Made by a program: the position numbers and the translations under genes. DNA of 18,388 nt from contig DAOVAK010000011.1 of the NCBI GenBank assembly GCA_030671095.1, positions 1 to 18,388 of the forward strand, in the 5' to 3' direction. Of this stretch, positions 7,381 to 14,215 are shown piece by piece (the stretch's first letter is position 1; every line of letters starts with the position of its first letter). This DNA comes from Deltaproteobacteria bacterium (GTDB lineage: Bacteria > Desulfobacterota > DSM-4660 > Desulfatiglandales > HGW-15). The notes beneath the pieces are model-generated. The model was given only the letters and a program-made list of their open reading frames with translations. It did no database searches and was not told the DNA's origin.

Positions 7381-9855
7381 ATGGTAAATATAACCATTGA
7401 TGGGCAGAAGGTAGAAGCCCCGGCAGAGAAAACCGTCCTGCAGGTAAGTTTAGAAGCAGGTATTTACATCCCCCATCTTTGCTTTCATCCACAGTTAGAT
7501 TCCCTTTCCGAAACCGTAGCACTTGATAAGGTCTATCAAGGGGGTGTTGCACACGAGGGGAGGCCGGGTGAGGTGTATGAAGGGTGCAATCTGTGCCTTG
7601 TGCAAATAGAGGGACGTGAGGATCTGGTTCGGTCGTGTAAGACCCTGGTTGCTGACGGGCTGGTCATAACGACTGATTCGTTCGAGATTAAGAAGGCCAG
7701 AGAGGAAAACCTGGTCGCTGTCCTGGAACGACATCCTCACGCCTGCCTGCTCTGCCCGCAGGCTGAAGGATGTGACCGGAAGGTATGTTCTGTGCATATT
7801 CCGGAGGACGAACGCTGCTGTTCCAAATTTGGTGATTGTGAACTCCAGAAGGTTTCTCAGTTCATCGGGATGGAATCAGGCCTTCCGCCTTATGTACCCA
7901 TTCGCCAGCCTGTATTGGAAGATGAGCCTCTTATCAAAAGAGACTACAATCTCTGTATCGGCTGCTTGCGTTGTGTGAAGGTGTGTAAGGAGGTTAAGGG
8001 AGCGGATGCCCTTGGTTTCATAATTGAGGATGGCCGGGTGGTTGTTGGCAGCAAAGGGTCTACACTCAAAGAGTCCGGTTGTGATTTTTGCGGGTTTTGT
8101 ATTGAAGTCTGCCCGACAGGAGCCCTTCTTGACAAGGATAGGGGCTTGGGCGAGCGCGATAAGATCCTTGTTCCATGCAGAAACAGATGCCCGGCTGAAG
8201 TTGATGTTCCCAGATATATCCGGCACATAAGTCAGGGAGACTTTAAAAAGGCCCTGAGAGTAGTATACGAGAGGGTTCCTTTCCCGGGGGTCCTGGGACG
8301 GGTCTGTTTTCATCCCTGTGAAGATGAGTGCCGGAGGGCAAACCTGGATCAGCCTCTGTCTATATGTGCACTTAAAAGGGCGGCCTCGGACCAGTGCGGA
8401 GTGTTATCACTTGATCCTGAAATCAGGAGCAGCACAGGTAAGAAAGTGGCTGTTATAGGATCCGGACCCGCCGGAATGACAGCCGCGTATTACCTTTCCA
8501 TTTTGGGGCATTCGGTAACGGTGTTTGAAGCCCTGGCAGAGGCAGGGGGGATGCTTCGGGTGGGTATCCCTGAATACAGACTTCCCAAAGATGTGCTGGA
8601 TCGTGAGATAAAATTTATAGAGGATACCGGTGTTAAGATAAAAACAAATCACTCCATTGATTCACTGGAAGAGCTGTTTGCAGACGGTTACAATGCGGTT
8701 TTTGTGTCTGTTGGGGCCCACGAAGCAGTTAAACTCGATATTCCCGGAGAAGATAGTGACGGGGTCCTGGACGGTGTTGACTTGCTGAGAAAAGTGAATC
8801 TGGGGCAGGAAGTTAGCATCGGAAAGAGAGTTGCTATCATCGGTGGTGGTAATGTGGCCATGGATTCGGCCCGCAGTGCGCGTCGGATGGGCGCTGGGTC
8901 GGTATCTATCTTTTATCGCCGCACCAGGGAGGAGATGCCTGCGTACAAAGGAGAGGTGGAAGCCGCCCTAGAAGAAGGCGTAATTATTGAATACCAGGTA
9001 ACACCTATCAATATTGCAAAAGTTGATGGCGGCTTAGAAGTAGAATTTATACAGATGGAGATGGGTGAGCCTGCTGAAAGCAAGAGACGCAGGCCGATTC
9101 CGGTAAAAGGAAGTGAACATGAACTGGTGTTTGATACGGTAATGCCTGCCATAGGACAGCGTTCAGTGGCGCCTAAGGGGCTTGATATGGTTCCGGGTGA
9201 CGGGCAAAAGGCAGAGGTTGATGTCAAGAAAGGTGTGTTTGTAGGGGGGGATCTTTTGACAGGTCCCTTGAGTGTTATTGATGCGATAGCGGGCGGCAGG
9301 AAGGGCGCTGTTTTCATCGATAAATTTTTGGGAGGCGATGGTAATATAGAACAGGTCTTTGCAGCAGATGAGACTATGCGGCTATGCGCGGGGCCTGGTG
9401 CCATACATATTAATCAAAACCGTGCCGCGATGCCTATGCTGCCGGCAGATAAAAGAAACAATAGTTTTGCAGAGGTATGCCTCGGCCTGGGCAGGGAGAC
9501 GGCAATTGCTGAGTCCGGCAGGTGTCTGGCCTGTGATTTGAGGTTTAAGATTATGCCTGCGGTCCTGCCTCCGGAGCGCTGGTTGGTTTTGTCTGGGGAA
9601 AATGTGGAGAGCGTACCCGAGACAGAGGGCGTTTACGTGCTCTACGATGAACAAAAGGAGATATGCCAGGTATCGGGTGTTGAAAACCTTCGGGAGGAAT
9701 TGAAGGAAGAAGTTAAACAGGGTGGATCTGCCCGGTTTTTTTTCTATGAAGAAGATGAAATGTATACTGGTAGAGAAAGACAGCTCATTCAGCAATATAT
9801 GAAGAAACACGGCAAAATGCCCCCTGGGAATGACGAATTCGATGACCTATTTTAG
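7381..9855 (+). CDS. Fused Fe-S flavoprotein: NuoG-like ferredoxin plus GltD-like NAD(P)H oxidoreductase
   Basis: An 824-residue multidomain protein. Residues 1-90 form a [2Fe-2S] ferredoxin domain (C34, C69, C72, C86) with an unusually long loop after C34. HPHACLLCPQAEGC near 118 resembles the NuoG His/Cys cluster region. Two 4Fe-4S motifs follow (C192-C195-C198-C202 and C234-C237-C240-C244). From about 260 comes the GltD-like part: cysteine-rich helical domain, FAD motif GSGPAG (360-365), pyridine-nucleotide motif GGGNVAMD (488-495), and GGDLLTGPLSVIDAI. After a CLACD motif, the last 80 residues hold a GVY...NLR module and a MYTGRERQLIQQY tail. It probably moves electrons between NAD(P)H and ferredoxin for the reductase, as proposed for BzdV in Azoarcus, though direction and partner are inferred. 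It follows bzdQ by six bases with a weak ribosome site. Confidence 0.88.
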   Translation: MVNITIDGQKVEAPAEKTVLQVSLEAGIYIPHLCFHPQLDSLSETVALDKVYQGGVAHEGRPGEVYEGCNLCLVQIEGREDLVRSCKTLVADGLVITTDSFEIKKAREENLVAVLERHPHACLLCPQAEGCDRKVCSVHIPEDERCCSKFGDCELQKVSQFIGMESGLPPYVPIRQPVLEDEPLIKRDYNLCIGCLRCVKVCKEVKGADALGFIIEDGRVVVGSKGSTLKESGCDFCGFCIEVCPTGALLDKDRGLGERDKILVPCRNRCPAEVDVPRYIRHISQGDFKKALRVVYERVPFPGVLGRVCFHPCEDECRRANLDQPLSICALKRAASDQCGVLSLDPEIRSSTGKKVAVIGSGPAGMTAAYYLSILGHSVTVFEALAEAGGMLRVGIPEYRLPKDVLDREIKFIEDTGVKIKTNHSIDSLEELFADGYNAVFVSVGAHEAVKLDIPGEDSDGVLDGVDLLRKVNLGQEVSIGKRVAIIGGGNVAMDSARSARRMGAGSVSIFYRRTREEMPAYKGEVEAALEEGVIIEYQVTPINIAKVDGGLEVEFIQMEMGEPAESKRRRPIPVKGSEHELVFDTVMPAIGQRSVAPKGLDMVPGDGQKAEVDVKKGVFVGGDLLTGPLSVIDAIAGGRKGAVFIDKFLGGDGNIEQVFAADETMRLCAGPGAIHINQNRAAMPMLPADKRNNSFAEVCLGLGRETAIAESGRCLACDLRFKIMPAVLPPERWLVLSGENVESVPETEGVYVLYDEQKEICQVSGVENLREELKEEVKQGGSARFFFYEEDEMYTGRERQLIQQYMKKHGKMPPGNDEFDDLF

Positions 9856-9877
9856 GTGTAATGTGAGATTTCTCAAA

Positions 9878-9901
9878 CGATGAGCCATCGAGGTTGTTTT
9901 T
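9878..9901 (+). terminator. Weak hairpin with T-run after the flavoprotein gene
   Basis: CGATG, a three-base loop AGC and CATCG form a short perfect stem (9878-9890), followed after three bases by TTGTTTTT. The stem is only five pairs, so it would be at best an attenuating terminator between the reductase part and the downstream genes. Confidence 0.3.
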
Positions 9902-9930
9902 CAAAAAATTAGCAGAACTGGAGGTAACCC

Positions 9931-10095
9931 ATGAGATTGAAAGACAAAGTTGCCATCGTGACAGGAGGTGGAGGGGGCATCGGCCGAGCCGCGGCCCTTG
10001 CTTTTGCCAGGGAAGGCGCCGATGTCCTGGTGAATTATGTGAGCAACAGTCAGACCTCCCTGGTATGGTGGGAGAGATATTTTACAACTGGCTAA
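9931..10095 (+). pseudogene. Truncated short-chain dehydrogenase (SDR) remnant
   Basis: A good ribosome site (GGAGGT) and ATG open a reading frame that begins exactly like an [23 protein letters not shown], followed by [15 protein letters not shown], which is beta1, the nucleotide-binding TGxxxGIG motif, alpha-A and beta2 of the Rossmann fold. After about residue 40 the similarity stops. Fourteen unrelated residues follow and the frame ends at 54, whereas SDRs have about 250 residues including the YxxxK catalytic pair, absent here. The simplest reading is an internal deletion that joined the start of an SDR gene to something else. In the alternative frame the joined part reads [12 protein letters not shown] and then stops at 10106-10108, which may be the end of a different gene. 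The peptide is unlikely to be functional. Confidence 0.8.
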
Positions 10096-10123
10096 ATATT
10101 CTGCATAGAAGGGGAGCAATAGT

Positions 10124-10309
10124 ATGGGTAACGAAAAGAAGATTACATGCCCCTGGTGTCAAAAAGAGACGGTTGTCAGGGAAAGCAAAGAGAAAAGCGA
10201 CTATGCCGACATCGTGGTCAGAAGATGTGCTGAATGTGGAGATGTGATCGCGGCCTATTTGGATGAAGACAGGGTCGTCTTGGGAAAAGTGAGGACCTTC
10301 CAGATATAA
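10124..10309 (+). CDS. Small zinc-ribbon protein (61 residues)
   Basis: A short protein with two CxxC knuckles, CPWC at residues 9-12 and CAEC at 35-38, separated by a charged hairpin; this is the pattern of a zinc ribbon. The C-terminal part (VIAAYLDEDRVVLGKVRTF) looks like a beta-strand extension. AAGGGGAGC stands before the ATG. I do not recognise the family. Because it stands between a flavoprotein and acyl-CoA genes, it could be a small metal-binding accessory or adaptor subunit for an operon enzyme, but that is only an inference from position. Base use agrees with its neighbours and it is cotranscribed in appearance (27 bases to the next gene). Confidence 0.72.
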   Translation: MGNEKKITCPWCQKETVVRESKEKSDYADIVVRRCAECGDVIAAYLDEDRVVLGKVRTFQI

Positions 10310-10336
10310 TGAATAGAGATTGAGGAGGGAAGAGGT

Positions 10337-11551
10337 ATGGTAAAAGAAAAAGAGGAAACCATTGCCCCCATGTCTGAGGGGATCATCAATGATGAGGCAT
10401 TGAGTGAATGGAACAAGCGGATAGGTTTGAGCCTCCGGGTAAACAACACGTTCAACCAATTTGTCAACTTTGAAGCCATCTTGCGATATGTCAACGGGAT
10501 AGGGGATATCAATCCCCTCTTCCGTGAGCCCGAGTACGCAAAAAAGAGCCGCTATGGGACTTTGATTGCGCCCCCCAACTGGCTTTACAGCGTTTTCCCC
10601 ACATGGGTTCTTCAGGGGTTGCCCGGGATCCAGGCCTTTCACTCTGGAAATGACTGGAAGTTTTATAGACCCATCTATGTTTACGACACAATCACCCCCA
10701 AATGTATCTTTACCGGGTATGATGTAAAGTCCAGTGCCTTTTCAGGAAAGATGGTCATGGAGTACCAGCGGGCCCTCTTTTATAACCAGCGGGAAGAGCT
10801 GGTGGCGGAGACAGATCTCTATCTGGTGAGGGCGGAAAGGTCTACGGCGCGAAAGACCGGGAAATACAGCTCCTTAAAGGTCCCTCATCCCTGGACAGAG
10901 GAAGAGGCCGAGAAGGTTGATGAAGATGTCATGGCCGAAGAGGTAAGGGGGGATAACCCCCGCTATTGGGAAGATGTGGCTGTTGGGGATGAACTTCAGC
11001 CTGTGGTGAAGGGCATATTCGGGTTTACGGATTTTATGGCCTATACCGTGGGTGCGGCGCCCGTTGCGGTGGCGGCCCATGGATACCAGCTGCGGCAGTA
11101 TAAAAAACATCCGGCCTGGGCCTTTAGGGACCCGGAGACCGGCGCATGGGAGCCCGTCTATGGGGTTCATTATCTCAAATCTGCGGCAAAGGCCGTGGGG
11201 GTCCCATTCTGCTATGACGCCGGCGCAGAAAGACAGAGCTGGCTCATCAATCTCTTGACCAACTGGATGGGGGATGATGGGTGGATCAAAAGAAATTATG
11301 CCGAATACCGCCGGTTTGTCTATCTCTCCGATGCCGTATGGCTCAAGGGAAAGGTCGTTAAAAAATACATGGATGAAAACGGGGAGCCCTGCGTGGATAT
11401 TGAGACAAGTGCGATTAACCAGCGGGGTGAAAACACTATGCCCGGTCATTCCACGGTAATCCTTCCCTCCCGAGAGAAAGGAACCTCCCCTTTGGACACG
11501 CGATTACCAGAAGAAAAGTATAGGGGCACAGGACAGCCCCCAAAACTATGA
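10337..11551 (+). CDS. MaoC/FAS1-like acyl-CoA dehydratase with two hot-dog domains
   Basis: A 404-residue protein with tandem hot-dog folds. The N-terminal one (about 40-170) carries the hydratase-2-like segment GDINPLFREPEYAKKSRYG (56-74) and IAPPNWL. The C-terminal one (about 210-380) carries YDAGAERQSWLINLLTNWMGDDG, typical of the MaoC_dehydrat_N/FAS1-like dehydratase families. It likely hydrates or dehydrates an acyl-CoA with the (R)-type geometry of hot-dog hydratases. The canonical histidine of the hydratase motif (NPxH) is F62, so either catalysis relies on the other domain or the chemistry differs. GAGGAGGGAAGAGG precedes the ATG at 10337. The ligase follows after 22 bases. Confidence 0.82.
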   Translation: MVKEKEETIAPMSEGIINDEALSEWNKRIGLSLRVNNTFNQFVNFEAILRYVNGIGDINPLFREPEYAKKSRYGTLIAPPNWLYSVFPTWVLQGLPGIQAFHSGNDWKFYRPIYVYDTITPKCIFTGYDVKSSAFSGKMVMEYQRALFYNQREELVAETDLYLVRAERSTARKTGKYSSLKVPHPWTEEEAEKVDEDVMAEEVRGDNPRYWEDVAVGDELQPVVKGIFGFTDFMAYTVGAAPVAVAAHGYQLRQYKKHPAWAFRDPETGAWEPVYGVHYLKSAAKAVGVPFCYDAGAERQSWLINLLTNWMGDDGWIKRNYAEYRRFVYLSDAVWLKGKVVKKYMDENGEPCVDIETSAINQRGENTMPGHSTVILPSREKGTSPLDTRLPEEKYRGTGQPPKL

Positions 11552-11573
11552 AACATATCGTGAGTGAGAGAAA

Positions 11574-13118
11574 ATGACTATTTTGGACTACAAAACATAT
11601 GATGAAGCGGAAGAAAAATTCTCCTGGGCTCAAGTATGGGACCTCTTTGATGGGGATGAAAACAATTTTAATATTGCCCATGAATGTATTGACCGTCATA
11701 AAGGCAAGGGTACGGCCGTACGGTTGAAGTTCGAGGATGGTCACTCGGAAAAATACACCTTTGATGAAATGGCGGGGTGGTCTTCCCAGTTTGCCCATGC
11801 CTTAAAGGATCTGGGCATTGGGCCTGGAGATCGGGTGGTCGTTATGCTGGACCCCTGCAGGGAATATTATGTGTCCCTCTTTGGCACCCTGAAGCTCGGG
11901 GGCCATGCTGTGCCGTGTTTTACCCTGTTTGCCCCGGAAAATGTGGAATATCGACTCAAGGACTCTCGGGCAAAGGTCCTGGTCACGACCGAGGAGAAGG
12001 CCAAAGAGATCCAAAAGGATCTGCTCACAACGATCGTGACTGTGGGTGGGGACTTTGAGGGATTCATAAAAGACAAACCCGAGTCCTTTAAGATCCATCC
12101 GACGAAGGCCAAGGACATTGCTGTGTTGCAGTATACGAGCGGCACGACAAAAAAGTTTCCTGATGCCGTCCCCCATTTCCATAAAAGCCTGTACACGGCA
12201 ATGCCCAATGGCGTGTTTGTCATCGGCCTGCGTCTGGGGGATCGATACTTTTGTCCTGCGTCACCGGCCTGGGGTTATGGCGTGTGGTATGCCACATGTG
12301 TGCCCCTGGCTCTGGGGATTGCCGTGGGTTCCTACAACGGCCGGTTCGACGAGAATCGGATCATGGAGGCCTTAGAGGAATTTGAGGTGACCAACTTTAG
12401 CGCTGCGCCCACCGTGTATCGACGGATGAAAAATTCCGGGCTTATAGACCAGTACATCTTCAAAGTCGAGAAAATGAGCTATAGCGGAGAACCCTTTGAC
12501 CTGAACACCTTTCAGTTCATCAAGGAAAAATTTGGCGTCTTTCCATGCAGCTTTTATGGTTCCACAGAGGTGGGGGTCATTGTAGCCAATTTCGGAGGCT
12601 TTGAGGATTGGATTGTCAAGCCTGGGGCGTTGGGCAAACCCATGATGGGACTGGAAGTGGCTGTCATTGACGAGACCGGGAATCCGGTCCCATCAGGGGC
12701 TTCGGGAGAGATCGTGGTCAAAAGACATGGTGAATGGTTCTATGTGAAGGACATTGGTGTGGTGGATGAGGACGGGTATTTCTGGTGCAAAGGGAGATCA
12801 GACGATGTGATCATATCGGCCGGTTGGACCATTAGTTCCGCAGAGATAGAAAGCACCCTTTCGATGCATGACGACGTGGTAGAAGCGGCGGTCATTGCTG
12901 TTCCGGATGACGATCGTGGTCATATCGCCAGGGCGTATGTTCATGTAAGGGGTGAAGGGGATGATTACCTCGCCAAGGCGCTTCAGCAATTTGTTAAAGA
13001 CCAACTGGGAAAATTTGAATATCCCAGAGAGATCGCTTTTCTGGATGCCATACCCAAGACAGTGGGTGGCAAGACAGATAGGAAGAAACTAAAGCAGATG
13101 GCTGGTGTGATAGATTAA
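11574..13118 (+). CDS. AMP-forming acyl-CoA synthetase (carboxylic acid:CoA ligase)
   Basis: A 514-residue ANL-superfamily adenylate-forming enzyme. Core motifs are YTSGTTKKFPDAVPH (187-201, ATP loop), FYGSTE (327-332), GRSDDVIISAG (407-417, hinge) and the C-terminal lysine K500 in PKTVGGKTDRKKL. It would convert a free carboxylic acid to its CoA thioester, the entry step of anaerobic aromatic or alicyclic acid breakdown. Length and style fit medium-chain/benzoate-type ligases rather than long-chain ones, but the substrate pocket cannot be read reliably. The ATP loop departs from the usual SGTTGxPKxxxH by losing GxPK and gaining one residue; this may be a subfamily trait. It lies inside the operon with a modest ribosome site (GAGTGAGAG). 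Confidence 0.9.
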   Translation: MTILDYKTYDEAEEKFSWAQVWDLFDGDENNFNIAHECIDRHKGKGTAVRLKFEDGHSEKYTFDEMAGWSSQFAHALKDLGIGPGDRVVVMLDPCREYYVSLFGTLKLGGHAVPCFTLFAPENVEYRLKDSRAKVLVTTEEKAKEIQKDLLTTIVTVGGDFEGFIKDKPESFKIHPTKAKDIAVLQYTSGTTKKFPDAVPHFHKSLYTAMPNGVFVIGLRLGDRYFCPASPAWGYGVWYATCVPLALGIAVGSYNGRFDENRIMEALEEFEVTNFSAAPTVYRRMKNSGLIDQYIFKVEKMSYSGEPFDLNTFQFIKEKFGVFPCSFYGSTEVGVIVANFGGFEDWIVKPGALGKPMMGLEVAVIDETGNPVPSGASGEIVVKRHGEWFYVKDIGVVDEDGYFWCKGRSDDVIISAGWTISSAEIESTLSMHDDVVEAAVIAVPDDDRGHIARAYVHVRGEGDDYLAKALQQFVKDQLGKFEYPREIAFLDAIPKTVGGKTDRKKLKQMAGVID

Positions 13119-13166
13119 GGTGAGATGAGATCGTACTTTAAAAATATCATTTAAGGAGGAAGCAGG

Positions 13167-14021
13167 ATGGAGATAAAAAAGATGATGGTCGTCGGTTGCG
13201 GGCAGATGGGGCACGGCATTGCACAGGTCTGTGCCACGGGCGGCGCCGATGTGTGCATGTTTGATATCTCAGAAGAGGCCATAGAAAAAGGTATAGACGC
13301 CATTAAAAAATCAGTGGCGAAATATGTTCAAAAGGGAAGGATCACGGAAGAGGATGCAAAGGCCATTGAAGGGCGCCTTACACCGGTCACCAGCTATGGA
13401 GATGCCAAGGATGTGGATCTTGTGATCGAGGCCGTGGTGGAAGACATCAACGTGAAAAAGAAGATTTTTGAAGAGCTGGACGACGTGATGCCGGAGAATG
13501 TCATCCTGGCCAGTTGCACCTCGGCCCTTCCCATTACTGAGATCATGTCCAATACAAAAAAGCGTCATCGGACCATAGGGACCCATTTCCATCATCCACC
13601 CGTTCTCATGAAGCTTGTGGAGGTGGTGCAGGGATATATGACCAGCGATGAAACGGTGGAGGCGGTCTTGAACTTCTTGACAAAGGTGGGAAAGATTCCT
13701 GTCCCCTGCAAGGATTATCCGGGTTTTGTGACGAGCAGGGTCGGCATAGCCATGGTCAATGAGGGGATTAGATGTCTGGCTGAAGGCGTGAGTACGGCGG
13801 AAAATATCGATAAGGCCTGTGTGGCAGGATTCAACTGGCCAATGGGGCCTTTAAAGCTGGCGGACCTGATCGGGCTGGATACATGCCTGTATGTCCTGGA
13901 TGATCTTGCGCAAAAGATAGGGCCGTCATTCCTGCCCTCACCCCTATTACGGCAGATGGTATCGGCAGGTGAACTAGGCCTGAAAACGGGAAAAGGTTTT
14001 TTTGACTACTCAAAAAAATAA
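13167..14021 (+). CDS. 3-hydroxyacyl-CoA dehydrogenase (3-hydroxybutyryl-CoA dehydrogenase type)
   Basis: A 284-residue NAD-dependent dehydrogenase of the usual length for stand-alone bacterial 3-hydroxyacyl-CoA dehydrogenases. The Rossmann motif VVGCGQMGHGIAQV lies at 8-21. The catalytic histidine is H140 in GTHFHHPPVLMKLVEVV, and the C-terminal domain includes KDYPGFVTSRV, FNWPMGPLKLADLIGLD and LKTGKGFFDY. It oxidises the (S)-3-hydroxyacyl-CoA formed by the hydratases to 3-ketoacyl-CoA. The segment normally HFFNP or HFWNP is HFHHP, so the conserved asparagine is replaced by histidine, which may reflect a particular substrate. AAGGAGGA precedes the ATG. Its neighbours, a ligase and a thiolase, complete a beta-oxidation set. 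Confidence 0.93.
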   Translation: MEIKKMMVVGCGQMGHGIAQVCATGGADVCMFDISEEAIEKGIDAIKKSVAKYVQKGRITEEDAKAIEGRLTPVTSYGDAKDVDLVIEAVVEDINVKKKIFEELDDVMPENVILASCTSALPITEIMSNTKKRHRTIGTHFHHPPVLMKLVEVVQGYMTSDETVEAVLNFLTKVGKIPVPCKDYPGFVTSRVGIAMVNEGIRCLAEGVSTAENIDKACVAGFNWPMGPLKLADLIGLDTCLYVLDDLAQKIGPSFLPSPLLRQMVSAGELGLKTGKGFFDYSKK

Positions 14022-14059
14022 CAAAAAGCCGGGTTGATTCAGGAGGGGGCTGTTTCAAG

Positions 14060-14194
14060 ATGAAAGAAAGGATAGGGGGACGATTGACGGAGAAACTTAA
14101 GGAGGAAAATGAACAGATCATAAGGTGCGAGGTTTGGATAAAGAACCAGAAAGATGAAAAGGTGGTTGTGGGTTATACGACAGTCACGTGTTAA
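14060..14194 (+). CDS. 44-codon ORF resembling the tail of a MaoC-like protein
   Basis: A strong ribosome site (AGGAGGGGG, 14041-14049) precedes ATG-initiated 44 codons ending just before the thiolase. The peptide (RLTEKLKEENEQIIRCEVWI, then KNQKDEKVVVGYTTVTC) resembles the last helix and beta-hairpin of a hot-dog (MaoC) hydratase, where CEVWxxNxxGExVxxGxAxV is common. I see it either as the end of a MaoC gene whose front was deleted or as a small independent protein. The intact start signal and in-frame reading favour expression; the lack of the active-site part speaks against hydratase activity. Confidence 0.5.
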   Translation: MKERIGGRLTEKLKEENEQIIRCEVWIKNQKDEKVVVGYTTVTC

Positions 14195-14215
14195 TACAAT
14201 GAAGGAGGACTCTTT

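Noticed and set aside
12030..12037. ACGATCGT inside the ligase gene, similar to the operator core (again at 12910-12917)
   Set aside because: Only the inner eight bases match, without A/T flanks, and both lie in conserved coding sequence; chance is sufficient.
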